Source: Thermoguttaceae bacterium
Lineage (GTDB): Bacteria; Planctomycetota; Planctomycetia; Pirellulales; Thermoguttaceae
Direction: 5' to 3'
Assembly (NCBI GenBank): GCA_017447745.1
Contig: JAFSMW010000170.1
Span: 1 to 36,581, forward strand
Length of the DNA: 36,581 nucleotides
Part shown: piece by piece, positions 23,419-32,073 of the stretch
Position numbering within the stretch: position 1 is the stretch's first letter
Layout of the letters: every line of letters starts with the position of its first letter
The notes under the pieces: model-generated
The model's input: only the letters and a program-made list of their open reading frames with translations
Told to the model about the DNA's origin: nothing
Databases searched by the model: none
Position numbers and translations under genes: made by a program

Positions 23419-23450
23419 ATTAGTAATTAGTGATTAGTAATTAGTAATTG
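23419..23450 (+). repeat. 7-bp array (ATTAGTA) after efpL
   Basis: Four to five units beginning six bases after the TAA stop, each with TAG, TAA or TGA in the sense direction. Same heptamer as at 8172. Confidence 0.75.
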
Positions 23451-23503
23451 CGCTTCGCGTAAACATTTTTTACAACTCAGCTCAACGATTGTACGCTATT
23501 AAT

Positions 23504-23573
23504 GCAAGCGACCAACGGGAGCGATTATTGATTCTCGCGCGGCAGCGCGGATCGGGTGCGGAGCCTCGCCGCC
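23504..23573 (+). repeat. Dispersed element, copy 5
   Basis: GCAAGCGACCAACGGGAGCG at its start, CTCGCGCGGCAGCGCGGATC in the centre and GCGGAGCCTCGCCGCC at its end. A 33-bp palindrome follows at 23583-23615. Confidence 0.75.
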
Positions 23574-23630
23574 TCGCTTTAAGCGTAACTGCGCTCCCGT
23601 TGGTCGCTCCGTTACCGCCTTTCATAAAAT

Positions 23631-23660
23631 CTCGCAACTCGCTACTCGCAACTCGCTACT
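23631..23660 (-). repeat. 7-bp array (CTCGCAA) before the lysA-type gene
   Basis: Four units CTCGCAA/CTCGCTA ending three bases before ATG 23664, so the array is the immediate leader of the gene. Confidence 0.8.
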
Positions 23661-23663
23661 AAA

Positions 23664-24920
23664 ATGAACCCTTTCCCTCTTTCCAAACAGCAGCTGGAAG
23701 AAATCATCCAGACGTATCCGACGCCGTTTCATATTTACGACGAAAAGGCGATTCGCCTCAACGCGCGGCGTCTTAACAAGGCGTTTGCGTGGAATCCCGG
23801 ATTTCAGGAATTCTTTGCCGTTAAGGCGGCGCCCAACCCGTTTTTGATGAAGATTCTCAAAGAAGAAGGGTTCGGCGCAGACTGTTCGTCGATGGCAGAG
23901 CTGGTTCTGTCACAGCGCGTCGGGCTGCCGGGCGACAAGATCATGTTCACGTCCAACGACACCCCGGCTTCCGAGTTTGTCAAAGCCAACCAGCTCGGCG
24001 CAATTGTCAATCTGGACGACGTCTCTCATATTCCCTTCCTGGAACAAAACGCCGGGCTGCCGGAGTTGGTCTGTTTCCGATACAATCCCGGCCCGCTCAA
24101 GGGCGGAAACTCGATTATCGGGAAACCGGAAGAAGCCAAGTACGGGTTTACCCGTCAGCAGTTGTTCGACGGGTACAAGCTCCTGCTCGACAAAGGCGTC
24201 AAGTGGTTTGGAATCCATACGATGGTCGCGTCTAATGAGTTGAATCCGCAGTATTTTATCGATACGGCGGACATCATGTTCGACCTGATTAACGAGCTGA
24301 CCGCCAAGCTGGGAATCGTCTTTGAGTTCGTCAACATCGGCGGCGGAATTGGGATTCCGTATCGACCGGATCAGACGGCTGTCGACCTGGAACTGGTCGG
24401 AAAGGGAATCGAGGAAGTCTATAAATCCAAGCTCGGGTCAACGCCCAACGCCAATTTGAAAATCTTTATGGAATGCGGACGCATGATTACCGGACCGTAC
24501 GGCTGGCTGGTTTCGAGAGTTCTGCATATTAAAGACACTTATAAAAAATACGTTGGGCTGGACGCCTGCATGGCGAACCTGATGCGCCCGGCGCTGTACG
24601 GCGCGTACCATCACATCACCGTTCCCGGCAAAGACGATTTGCCCTGTACCGAAACGTACGACGTAACCGGGTCTCTGTGCGAAAACAACGACAAGTTCGC
24701 CATCGACCGTCAACTGCCGACGTTGGAGCCGGGCGACCTGGTTGTCATTCACGACGCCGGCGCCCACGGACATTCCATGGGATTCCAGTACAACGGCAAA
24801 CTGCGTTCGGCGGAACTCCTGTTGAGGGAAGACGGATCAATCGTCCCGATTCGCCGGGCGGAAACGCTGGACGACTACTTCGCCACGCTCGACTTCGACG
24901 CGTTGGAATCGTTTAAATAG
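23664..24920 (+). CDS. lysA: Diaminopimelate decarboxylase-type PLP enzyme
   Basis: A 418-residue fold-type III PLP decarboxylase. PTPFHIYDE (19-27) opens the barrel, the cofactor lysine is in FFAVKAAPNP (Lys54), the phosphate-binding loop is GGGIG (226-230), and ECGR (270-273) and TGSLCENND (335-343, Cys339) supply the active site across the dimer. DAGAHGHSMGFQYNG closes the C-terminal domain. This fits diaminopimelate decarboxylase, the last step of lysine synthesis. The GIHTMVASNE segment differs from the classical HFHIGSQ form and marks a divergent subgroup, so another amino-acid decarboxylase role is possible. ATG 23664 has no Shine-Dalgarno and directly follows a 7-bp array. It is convergent with the lipoprotein gene. 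Confidence 0.85.
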   Translation: MNPFPLSKQQLEEIIQTYPTPFHIYDEKAIRLNARRLNKAFAWNPGFQEFFAVKAAPNPFLMKILKEEGFGADCSSMAELVLSQRVGLPGDKIMFTSNDTPASEFVKANQLGAIVNLDDVSHIPFLEQNAGLPELVCFRYNPGPLKGGNSIIGKPEEAKYGFTRQQLFDGYKLLLDKGVKWFGIHTMVASNELNPQYFIDTADIMFDLINELTAKLGIVFEFVNIGGGIGIPYRPDQTAVDLELVGKGIEEVYKSKLGSTPNANLKIFMECGRMITGPYGWLVSRVLHIKDTYKKYVGLDACMANLMRPALYGAYHHITVPGKDDLPCTETYDVTGSLCENNDKFAIDRQLPTLEPGDLVVIHDAGAHGHSMGFQYNGKLRSAELLLREDGSIVPIRRAETLDDYFATLDFDALESFK

Positions 24921-24974
24921 ATTTGAAGCAGGTTTAGAATATGAGGGGAAAACAATTCTAGTATTAGCCGCTCA

Positions 24975-25069
24975 CAAGCGACCAACGGGAGCGGTTTTTG
25001 GCAAACGCGCGGTAGCGCGGATCGGGTGTGCGCCTTCGCACCGCGGACTGGGAGCGGAGCCTCGCAGCC
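24975..25069 (+). repeat. Dispersed element, copy 6 (long form)
   Basis: CAAGCGACCAACGGGAGCGG, then TTTTTGGCAAACGCGCGG, with the extra GTGTGCGCCTTCGCACCGCG segment and GGGAGCGGAGCCTCGCAGCC at the end. It is the closest relative of the copy inside the PL11 gene and, like it, has a 7-bp array within a few bases. Confidence 0.78.
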
Positions 25070-25073
25070 AACT

Positions 25074-25102
25074 TCTCACTCCTCACTCCTCATTCCTAAC
25101 TC
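25074..25102 (-). repeat. 7-bp array (GAGTGAG) overlapping the lipoprotein stop codon
   Basis: On the minus strand GAATGAG-GAGTGAG-GAGTGAG. The array encodes the last residues (MRSEE) and the TGA stop of the lipoprotein gene. Confidence 0.78.
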
Positions 25103-28100
25103 TTTAAGCCATTGCGCGCGCAGAGCGGCTCCGATATACAATCGGCTTTCTCCGTCTGCCATCTGGTAGTTGTCGATCGCCTTGTCAAACTGTCCGGTCT
25201 TTTCTTCAACGCGACCGATATTGTACAGAGCGGGCGCCATCCAAACGAAATTTGTTTTGTCTTTGATAATTAAACTAAAATACTCGTCTGCCGCGTTGTG
25301 ATTGTCCAAAGCGTCTGAAAGAAGCCCCAGCCAGTACGTAGCAAAATATTTTGCAATCATGAAATGTTCAGGGGGAATTGAATTTGATCGGGAATTGACG
25401 ATTTTAATAATTTTCCCCTCTGAAAGACGGCTGCGCTGATACCAGACAACAGCGTAGTCTTCGAGGTTGTCTTCATCATTCTGCATCGCCAGCTCTCCCT
25501 TTAGATGTGTAATTCGCGCCCGGCGCAGAGGAGCGGCGTCGTTATTGTCAGGAATCGGCATGTTGATAACGCTGTCAAGAGCGCTGTTAAAAAAGCTTTG
25601 ACGCATTGGGTTAAACATCGCCGCTGCGTATGGCGTATCCCACAGGTTGACAGTCGCTCCCGGGACGAGTTTTTCCAATTGCGATTTGACCGCCGACGGC
25701 GAGGAGGTCAGACGCATTTTCTGTTTGCCTGTAAGTCGATTTTCCAGAACCCACATTCGTTTTGACAGCGACGTCGGATTGACTGGTAAATAATACTCTG
25801 CATTTTTGAAATCGTCAGACGTTAAATAGTATTTTCGTTCTTTATTGCGGGAATCGGTAAACGACATGCGATTCAAAACCGATTCGTCATTCAGTATCTG
25901 ATCCAACGTTGCGGGAACGATTTTCAAACCCTTGTTTTCAGCGTCCGTTGAAATCGAAATTCCGTTCGGAGCGGGAATGGGCAGTCCGTATTCCGGATCA
26001 AAGAAGTAGAGCTTATCTTCATAAATCCATGCAGCAAGCAGCCGTTCGGGCGGAGCAATGTCCGGCAATTCCGGCAGCATCGTTTGAACCTCTTGACTGG
26101 CTTTATTATCATCTTGGCGATCCGAAAGCTGTTCAATAGTTGCCGAATCTATTTCTGGCAACGTTATTTCCTCTGGTTCTGAACTGGCGCTTTCCTCCTC
26201 AGCCGTAGTTGATTCACTTTCTGACGCCGGAGCAGGTTCCGGAGCAGGCGCGTTCTCTTCCGTTTGAGCGGGTTCCGGAGCAGGCGCGTTCTCTTCCGTT
26301 TGAGCAGGTTCCGGAGCAGGCGCGTTCTCTTCCGTTTGAGCAGGTTCCGGAGCAGGCGCGTTCTCTTCCGTTTGAGCGGGTTCCGGAGCGGGCGCGTTCT
26401 CTTCCGTTTGAGCGGGTTCTGGAGCAGGCGCGTTCTCTTCCGTTTGAGCGGGTTCCGGAGCAGGTGCGTTCTCTTCCGTTGGAGCGGGTTCTGGAGCAGG
26501 CGCATTCTCTTCCGTTTGAGCAGGTTCCGGAGTCGGCGCGTTTTCTTCCGTTTGAGCAGGTTCTGGAGCGGGTGGAATGGACTGTTCTGGAATTGGGACT
26601 CGAACCAGAACGACGTTCAATCCTTGATGTTCTGCCAATCGAGCAAAGACCCACGCGCGTTCAGCCGCCGTTCCACGACCGGAAAGGAGAATCTGCCAAA
26701 TCGGACGGCATGATTGGTTGTCTTCCGGTTCATTTTCTGAAACGCGGTTTGTATGGTTTTCCGCAGACGATTCCAGAGCGATGTTTTTCATCGTCCAGTC
26801 AAACAGAGCCATAATGCGAGAAAGGTCGTCAGCTGACGTTCCCTGCGCCCAATCAGAGGCGTCGCGAAGCCAAATGGATTCCTGTAAATAATTAATGTCG
26901 GATTCCATAAAAGACATTTCTTCCAGAGCAAAGTCGCCTGCAATGCCGTTAAACCAGGAGGAAACGTTGTCCATGGAATCCAAAGCATCCATAAAATCCA
27001 TGTAATATTCCTGATTGATACCGACAGAACCATTGGGGAATACATGGAGAAGATTGATCAATCCGACTTTATCTACGGTTTTTAATTCTGTAACAAAATC
27101 GTCAAATAACTCAACGTCCTTTGAGTTGTAAGCGGGATTGGATTTGTCAGCCAAAATTTGACGCGTTGAATTCAAAAAATCCTGTTTATCGTCTTCCGAT
27201 ACAGAACTGTTTGACAAAAATTGGAGCGCTATAAGAAAAATATCCTGCTTATTCACGTTCAACGAAGATTTATCAGCTAAAATTTGACGTATGTTGTTTA
27301 AAACAACCTGCTTGTCGATATTGGCTGACGATTCTTCTGTCAAAAAATGAAGGACTTGAAGAAAAAATATCCGCTTGCCGTCCTCCGATGAGATTTTGTC
27401 TGACAAATGACGGATGACAAGCAAATCTTCCAAAAGTTTCTTTTTACTGTTTAATTTTGTAACAAATTTGTCAAACGCCTCTGCGTTCCAGGAATCGTAA
27501 GCGGGAGCGGATTCGTCTGTCAAAAACTGACGGATTTTAGGCGTCTGTTCGAGCAGCGTTTTCAAACTTTGAGGCGTTTTAAACTTTTCCAGCTCCTTGT
27601 TATTTTCCAGTTCGTCGCTAATCTTTTTCCACTCTTCCAGATTCTTTGCGATCTTGTTCAGAGTCTCCTGATCGTTTGCGCCCGTTGTCTGGTATTGTAC
27701 GAGCTTGTTAAACTCGTTTTGCAAATTGAATAATTGAATTATCCGGTTGAAATTCAAATTGACGTCCTGTCTGGCTAATTGAATCTGATGAGCGCACTGA
27801 CTAATAAACGACAAATCGTTCTGGATTTTCCGCTGCCATTGCGGCGTCATGGGATCAGGCTTCCAGTCCGCAGGATTGGAAGCTGTCTTGATCCATTCAT
27901 TTAACCGCCCTCTAACGCGATTGTCGGTATTTACGTTGGATTCTTTTTCCAGACGATTAAGCGTTTCAATAGAACTGTCAAACATACGTTCCGTTTTACG
28001 CAAGTCGGTCGAATCCGCAGAATTGGTTGTCGATTCAAAACCGGACGTATCGACGCTCTTACCCGGACAGCCGCACAAAACGAGGCTGACAAACGATAAA

Positions 28101-28132
28101 CCGCAAAATGTAACAATATGTTTAATACTCAT
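25076..28132 (-). CDS. Large lipoprotein with transglutaminase-like segment, PEPAQTEENA repeats and TPR-like C-terminus
   Basis: A 1018-residue protein with a lipoprotein signal (VSLVLCGC, lipid-attachment cysteine near residue 22). The first 400 residues are helical and Lys/Glu/Asn-rich. A segment around 440-520 (IMALFDWTMKNIAL, then IWQILLSGRGTAAERAWVFA and LAEHQGLNVVLVRVP) resembles the transglutaminase-like domains of planctomycete secreted proteins; no complete Cys-His-Asp triad was identified. Nine 12-residue PAPEPAQTEENA repeats follow, then an acidic Ser/Glu stretch. The C-terminal part ends in a TPR-like pair of helices (WMAPALYNIGRVEEKTGQFD). ATG 28132 follows AGGA by nine bases. 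The last codons and stop lie in a 7-bp array. Function unknown; probably an envelope-anchored scaffold. Confidence 0.75.
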   Translation of the reverse strand: MSIKHIVTFCGLSFVSLVLCGCPGKSVDTSGFESTTNSADSTDLRKTERMFDSSIETLNRLEKESNVNTDNRVRGRLNEWIKTASNPADWKPDPMTPQWQRKIQNDLSFISQCAHQIQLARQDVNLNFNRIIQLFNLQNEFNKLVQYQTTGANDQETLNKIAKNLEEWKKISDELENNKELEKFKTPQSLKTLLEQTPKIRQFLTDESAPAYDSWNAEAFDKFVTKLNSKKKLLEDLLVIRHLSDKISSEDGKRIFFLQVLHFLTEESSANIDKQVVLNNIRQILADKSSLNVNKQDIFLIALQFLSNSSVSEDDKQDFLNSTRQILADKSNPAYNSKDVELFDDFVTELKTVDKVGLINLLHVFPNGSVGINQEYYMDFMDALDSMDNVSSWFNGIAGDFALEEMSFMESDINYLQESIWLRDASDWAQGTSADDLSRIMALFDWTMKNIALESSAENHTNRVSENEPEDNQSCRPIWQILLSGRGTAAERAWVFARLAEHQGLNVVLVRVPIPEQSIPPAPEPAQTEENAPTPEPAQTEENAPAPEPAPTEENAPAPEPAQTEENAPAPEPAQTEENAPAPEPAQTEENAPAPEPAQTEENAPAPEPAQTEENAPAPEPAQTEENAPAPEPAPASESESTTAEEESASSEPEEITLPEIDSATIEQLSDRQDDNKASQEVQTMLPELPDIAPPERLLAAWIYEDKLYFFDPEYGLPIPAPNGISISTDAENKGLKIVPATLDQILNDESVLNRMSFTDSRNKERKYYLTSDDFKNAEYYLPVNPTSLSKRMWVLENRLTGKQKMRLTSSPSAVKSQLEKLVPGATVNLWDTPYAAAMFNPMRQSFFNSALDSVINMPIPDNNDAAPLRRARITHLKGELAMQNDEDNLEDYAVVWYQRSRLSEGKIIKIVNSRSNSIPPEHFMIAKYFATYWLGLLSDALDNHNAADEYFSLIIKDKTNFVWMAPALYNIGRVEEKTGQFDKAIDNYQMADGESRLYIGAALRAQWLKELGMRSEE
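26240..26573 (-). repeat. 36-bp minisatellite in the lipoprotein gene
   Basis: Nine tandem 36-bp units (plus-strand core GCGTTCTCTTCCGTTTGAGC) with few substitutions, encoding PAPEPAQTEENA with the variants PTPEPA and PAPTEENA. The unit is a multiple of three, so copy-number change would not shift the frame. Confidence 0.9.
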
Positions 28133-28178
28133 GGATTCGTTCCTGAATCAAATTGTTTGATAAGTGGATTGTTTAATA

Positions 28179-29726
28179 TTACCAGCGCGACTGTGCCGTT
28201 GCCTGACGGACGGCGTCTTTCATAACGTCCGCCGGGGCGGGCTGATTGAGAAAAAGCTGATACTGCAGCTGCGCCTGACGGGCAAACATATCCAGGCCGG
28301 ACGCAGTTCGCCAGTTCTTTTTTCGAGCGGACTTCAAAAACAGCGTTTCTTCCGGATTGTATACGCAGTCGAACGCGCCCAGCGGTTTGGAGGTGGAATA
28401 CGCGTTCATCTTTTCCGGGTCAAAGGGCGAGTTGTTCGCCTTGGGATACATGCCCACCGGTGTGCAGTTGACAGCCAGGTCGAAGTCGAAATCCGCCCGT
28501 TTGTCCCACGCAACAGCTTTTCCGCCCAGCTTTTGAGCCAGATCGAAAGCGCGCTGAGAGTCGATGTCGGTAATAATCAGATCGGCTCCGCGCAAACTCA
28601 AACCGGTCGCAACCGCTTTGGCGACGCCGCCTGCGCCCAAAATCAGGGCGACTTTGCCCGTCATGGGCTGTTCGTTGCAGCGGTCAGGCAACCCCTCCTC
28701 GGAAGGAAGGATTTTCAGCGGCTCCTTCCAGCCGAAGATGCCGGAAATAGCGTCCATCGCCGCCTGATAGTCTGTATTGTACCCGTAACGCTTGCCGTCT
28801 TTCCAGACAATTGTGTTGCATGCGCCGATTTTTAAAACCGCCGGGTCGGCGAAATTCAGATATCGAATTACGTTAACTTTATGCGGAATTGTAACAGACA
28901 GTCCCTTGACGTTCAGAGCCGGGGCGTCCTGCTTGAGAAACGTTTCCAGCTGGTCTGGTTCAACCAAAAACGGCAAATAGACAGCGTCCACCTCCTGATC
29001 GACGTACGCCGTGTTGTGAATCAGCGGCGACATGCTGTGAGCGACGGGGTCTGCGATAACGCCAAAAACCGGCGTTGTCTTTTTGATGTAGTCGTACTGA
29101 TACAGGTTTTTCACCTGGTCGAAGGAAATCTGCCCCGGCGCGGCGGCGGAATCTGCGTCTGCGCTGGCGTACGTCCACGGCGCGCCGTACGCTCCGCACA
29201 GAATCCGCGACGGCGTCCCGAACGGTCCCATGCAAAACGCGATGGTCGGAATGGACGTCTTCCCGATGAGGTTCAAAACCCGGACGTTGTCCGACGGGCA
29301 GTTTGCCATCGTACAGATTTTCAAAACGTCCGCGTCCAGCTTCGACATCTGATCCAAACTCTCTTCGATATTGTCCGGCGTCTTTTCAAAGTTGTGATAC
29401 GAAACCACCCGCTTCGTCTTGCCGTACCGCGGAACCTTGCCGGCAATGTCGTATTCCAGATCGACGTAGTCGGCGCCCTCGAAAATAGCCGTGCGAAGCA
29501 GAATCAGCCGGTCGGCTTCCGAACGCTTGCTCCGTCCTCCGTCTTCTTCGCGGCGGCAGGTAATCAAAATCGGACACGGGCGGTCTTTAAGCAGCAATTT
29601 GACGTCGGGAACCGTCTGAAGAGCGTCCAGCCGAAGCTCGATCAAATCGGCGCCGCGTTCTTTCATGCCTTTACATTCCGCCAGCATAAACCGGTGGCGA
29701 GGTCGGGATACTGTTACACAAATCAT
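28179..29726 (-). CDS. aroDE: Bifunctional 3-dehydroquinate dehydratase/shikimate dehydrogenase (AroDE)
   Basis: A 515-residue fusion catalysing two successive steps of the shikimate pathway. Residues 1-215 are type I dehydroquinase: ELRLD (30-34), the catalytic histidine in VSYHNF (His111), the Schiff-base lysine in VLKICTMA (Lys136) and the closing SPLR-like TPSRILCGAYG. Residues about 217-515 are shikimate dehydrogenase: SMSPLIHN (231-238, shikimate binding), VTIPHK (Lys283), GYNTD (Asp319) and the NADP loop LILGAGGVAKAV. All expected catalytic residues are present, so both halves should work. The AroD-AroE order is known from planctomycetes, chlamydiae and plants. ATG 29726 lies in an ACCCATG context without Shine-Dalgarno. 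It is in the minus-strand series but separated from FemAB by a 7-bp array. Confidence 0.93.
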   Translation of the reverse strand: MICVTVSRPRHRFMLAECKGMKERGADLIELRLDALQTVPDVKLLLKDRPCPILITCRREEDGGRSKRSEADRLILLRTAIFEGADYVDLEYDIAGKVPRYGKTKRVVSYHNFEKTPDNIEESLDQMSKLDADVLKICTMANCPSDNVRVLNLIGKTSIPTIAFCMGPFGTPSRILCGAYGAPWTYASADADSAAAPGQISFDQVKNLYQYDYIKKTTPVFGVIADPVAHSMSPLIHNTAYVDQEVDAVYLPFLVEPDQLETFLKQDAPALNVKGLSVTIPHKVNVIRYLNFADPAVLKIGACNTIVWKDGKRYGYNTDYQAAMDAISGIFGWKEPLKILPSEEGLPDRCNEQPMTGKVALILGAGGVAKAVATGLSLRGADLIITDIDSQRAFDLAQKLGGKAVAWDKRADFDFDLAVNCTPVGMYPKANNSPFDPEKMNAYSTSKPLGAFDCVYNPEETLFLKSARKKNWRTASGLDMFARQAQLQYQLFLNQPAPADVMKDAVRQATAQSRW

Positions 29727-29765
29727 GGGTTAGTCAGGATTGAAATATGAAATGTTGAACAAAAA

Positions 29766-29822
<57 letters not shown>

Positions 29823-30956
29823 TCACGGAATCCCCTTAACGATGCCGGGGCCGATAAGCCGCGTCAGCCAAACGGGGAGTTTCTGCCAGACGCGAACGGC
29901 TAACCCGTAGCCGCCCTTGTCCGGGCGCATGCAGTTCGGGTCGGTTCCCCGGAGGTAATACTGCCAAAACGACGGGAACGGCTTGGCGCCCCATTGCGCT
30001 TTGAACTTATACGTGGGCGAATCGACAGTCGAACGTCCGAAATCGAACGTCGTCTGTTTATATTCTATCGATTTTTTCAATAATTGCCAGTAGAGGAACA
30101 TGTTGGCGCAGTCCGCGTTGAACTTGCGTTTGCACGACGCGCTGGGCACTTCCACCGTCAGTCGGAAACCGCTCGCGCCGGGCGTGCCGAACGTCAGCAT
30201 GCCACCCGCGGCGGGTTCGCCCGAAGGACTGTAGACAACCGCAAACTGAACGCTTTGTCGGGCGGAGTAGGGCAGGGCGGCGGCGTCAAAAAACGAGTCG
30301 CGATCTTCCGGACGGTTGAATGCGTTGCGAATCTGTTTGAACAGGTTGATCGAATACACCGGCGTTCCCAAATCGCGCATATTGACGGCAAATATCTCGT
30401 AAAAGTCGGAAATGAGCTGGTCGGAGTCGCCCCATTGAACGGTCAGGTTCGCCTTTTCGCCTTTGCGAATCTGGTTTCTCGCCTTGCAGCCGATTGACTT
30501 CCACAACTCGCCTTCCGTTTCCGGCAGCGCCAGGCGCATGTGAACTTTTTCCGTTCTGGTAAACGTCAATTTGGGATGTGGGTATTCCCGCTCGCCGCGC
30601 AGTTCCAAAAACTTGACCTTAAGCCGATCAGCTAACGCGCAGGCGGAATCAATCAGCGTAACAGCCGCCTCGGGAAAATCCGTTTGAACTCCGCCGACGT
30701 TCAGGTACGGCATGCTGACCAGGAACCGACCGAAAAGGAGCGAATGAACGTATCCCAGCGGAAGCCAGCCGACGGCGGCGCCGGAATCGTCGCGCGCCTC
30801 TAGCAGATACGGCGTATGCCCCAGCCCGTCCGACAGCGCAAAAAGCCAGCCCGGGTCGTACGCCAGAGCCGTTTCTCCCTTTTGGAGCAGATACGCTCTC
30901 AAGCGCTGGGCGGCTGAGGACAATTCGTCACGTTTTGAAATTACGCTAACGTTCAT
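29823..30956 (-). CDS. FemAB-like protein, PEP-CTERM/exopolysaccharide system type
   Basis: A 377-residue protein with two GNAT-like halves, as in FemAB/MprF-type aminoacyl or acyl transferases. Features include KARNQIRKGEKANL (about 158-171), typical of FemAB-related proteins, the FAVVYSPSGEPAAGGMLTF strand, and the C-terminal FDFGRSTVDSPTYKFKAQWGAKP. The last motif matches the FemAB family that I know as associated with PEP-CTERM/exosortase exopolysaccharide loci. Its start overlaps the end of the glycosyltransferase gene by four bases, so the two are coupled. That context, and the PEP-CTERM protein 22 kb away, suggest a role in building or decorating the extracellular matrix. The transferred group is unknown. 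Confidence 0.82.
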   Translation of the reverse strand: MNVSVISKRDELSSAAQRLRAYLLQKGETALAYDPGWLFALSDGLGHTPYLLEARDDSGAAVGWLPLGYVHSLLFGRFLVSMPYLNVGGVQTDFPEAAVTLIDSACALADRLKVKFLELRGEREYPHPKLTFTRTEKVHMRLALPETEGELWKSIGCKARNQIRKGEKANLTVQWGDSDQLISDFYEIFAVNMRDLGTPVYSINLFKQIRNAFNRPEDRDSFFDAAALPYSARQSVQFAVVYSPSGEPAAGGMLTFGTPGASGFRLTVEVPSASCKRKFNADCANMFLYWQLLKKSIEYKQTTFDFGRSTVDSPTYKFKAQWGAKPFPSFWQYYLRGTDPNCMRPDKGGYGLAVRVWQKLPVWLTRLIGPGIVKGIP

Positions 30957-32059
30957 TCTTCCAAAGAGTCGTATAACGCTCTCATCTTTTCCATTCGTTT
31001 ATCAAAGCTGAACCGCTCTTCGACGGTTTTTCTGGCGTTGACAGCCAGCGTTCGGCGCAGTTCCGGCGACTCGATCAGTTTCGTCAGCGCGGACTGCAAA
31101 GCCGCCTTGTCTTCCATCGGAATAATCAGCCCGTCGACGCCGTCTGTTACAAGTTTCGGAACCCCGGCAACCGCCGTCGCCGTCATTGCCGCGCCCATTG
31201 CCATCGCTTCCAGACAGACGTTGGGCAACCCTTCCCGAATCGAGTTGAGAACGAAAATATCCAAACTGGAATACAGCTTGATCAAGTCCCGTTCAAACCC
31301 CGGCAGGGAAACGACGTTGTCCACGCACAGCCGCTTGGCAAGCGATTCCAACTCCCCCTTGAGCGACCCTTCGCCGTAAATCGTCAGCCGAATTTCCGGA
31401 TGAGTTTTGTAAATCTCCGCAACTGTTTCAATCAGCGGGGCGAATCCCTTTTCCTCTTCCAGCCGCCCGACAGCGCCGATTCTAACCAGCCCGTCCGCCG
31501 GGACGTCACGGCGTTGGAACATGTCCGTATCAATCGCGTTTTCAATCAGCGTCAGGCGTTCCGGACGGACGCCGATTTTCCGGCACTGCTCGAATAAATC
31601 GTCGCTGACGCAAATCACCTTGTCGTATCGCTTGAGACAAAAGCGGTCAATCGCGTAGTACAGCGGCGTTTTGGACGTGTGATGAACCCAGCCGTGAACC
31701 GTTGTAACAAGTTTCATTTTATGAAACCGGCGCAGAAGCAGCCCGATGGCGTTGGACTTGTAGTCGTGCCCATGCCAGATTTGGACGTCGTTTTCCCGGC
31801 AGAGTTTGAGCAGCTTTTTCACGACGGAAAAGTCCGTCACGCCGCGGTCTTCGATGTCGACCAGCGGACATCCCGCCGCCTCGGCTCGCTGACGCAGCAC
31901 CTCAAACCCGGCGTCTTGGGGCGGACGCATATAGGCGCATAAACAATTGTATCCCCACGGAATCAAAAACCGGGGAGAATTGATTATCGTCTTTTCCGGC
32001 CCGCCGCCAGACCCGCTCACAACGCGAACGTGCAAAATGTTTTTCAGGTTTTCGCGCAT
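30953..32059 (-). CDS. GT4-family glycosyltransferase
   Basis: A GT-B fold glycosyltransferase of about 368 residues. The N-terminal domain has the donor loop SGSGGGPEKTI and the WHGHDYKSNAIG segment; the C-terminal domain has IGAVGRLEEEKGF, KLYSSLDIFVLNS and the E-x7-E motif EGLPNVCLEAMAMG, then AGVPKLVTDGVDGLI. This is a complete signature, unlike the first GT4 of the window. The GPEKTI start is common in exopolysaccharide clusters. The start is taken at ATG 32059; an in-frame GTG at 32083 overlaps the upstream gene and is possible. It overlaps the FemAB-like gene by four bases. Confidence 0.87.
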   Translation of the reverse strand: MRENLKNILHVRVVSGSGGGPEKTIINSPRFLIPWGYNCLCAYMRPPQDAGFEVLRQRAEAAGCPLVDIEDRGVTDFSVVKKLLKLCRENDVQIWHGHDYKSNAIGLLLRRFHKMKLVTTVHGWVHHTSKTPLYYAIDRFCLKRYDKVICVSDDLFEQCRKIGVRPERLTLIENAIDTDMFQRRDVPADGLVRIGAVGRLEEEKGFAPLIETVAEIYKTHPEIRLTIYGEGSLKGELESLAKRLCVDNVVSLPGFERDLIKLYSSLDIFVLNSIREGLPNVCLEAMAMGAAMTATAVAGVPKLVTDGVDGLIIPMEDKAALQSALTKLIESPELRRTLAVNARKTVEERFSFDKRMEKMRALYDSLEE

Positions 32060-32073
32060 TGCCAAAAACTCGC

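Noticed and set aside
8354..25069. Dispersed elements as insertion sequences
   Set aside because: Too short, no transposase and no visible target duplications; described only as a repeat family.
26209..26814. Long open frames on both strands over the 36-bp repeats
   Set aside because: A repeat unit that is a multiple of three keeps several frames open by chance; only the minus-strand lipoprotein frame continues into conserved sequence.
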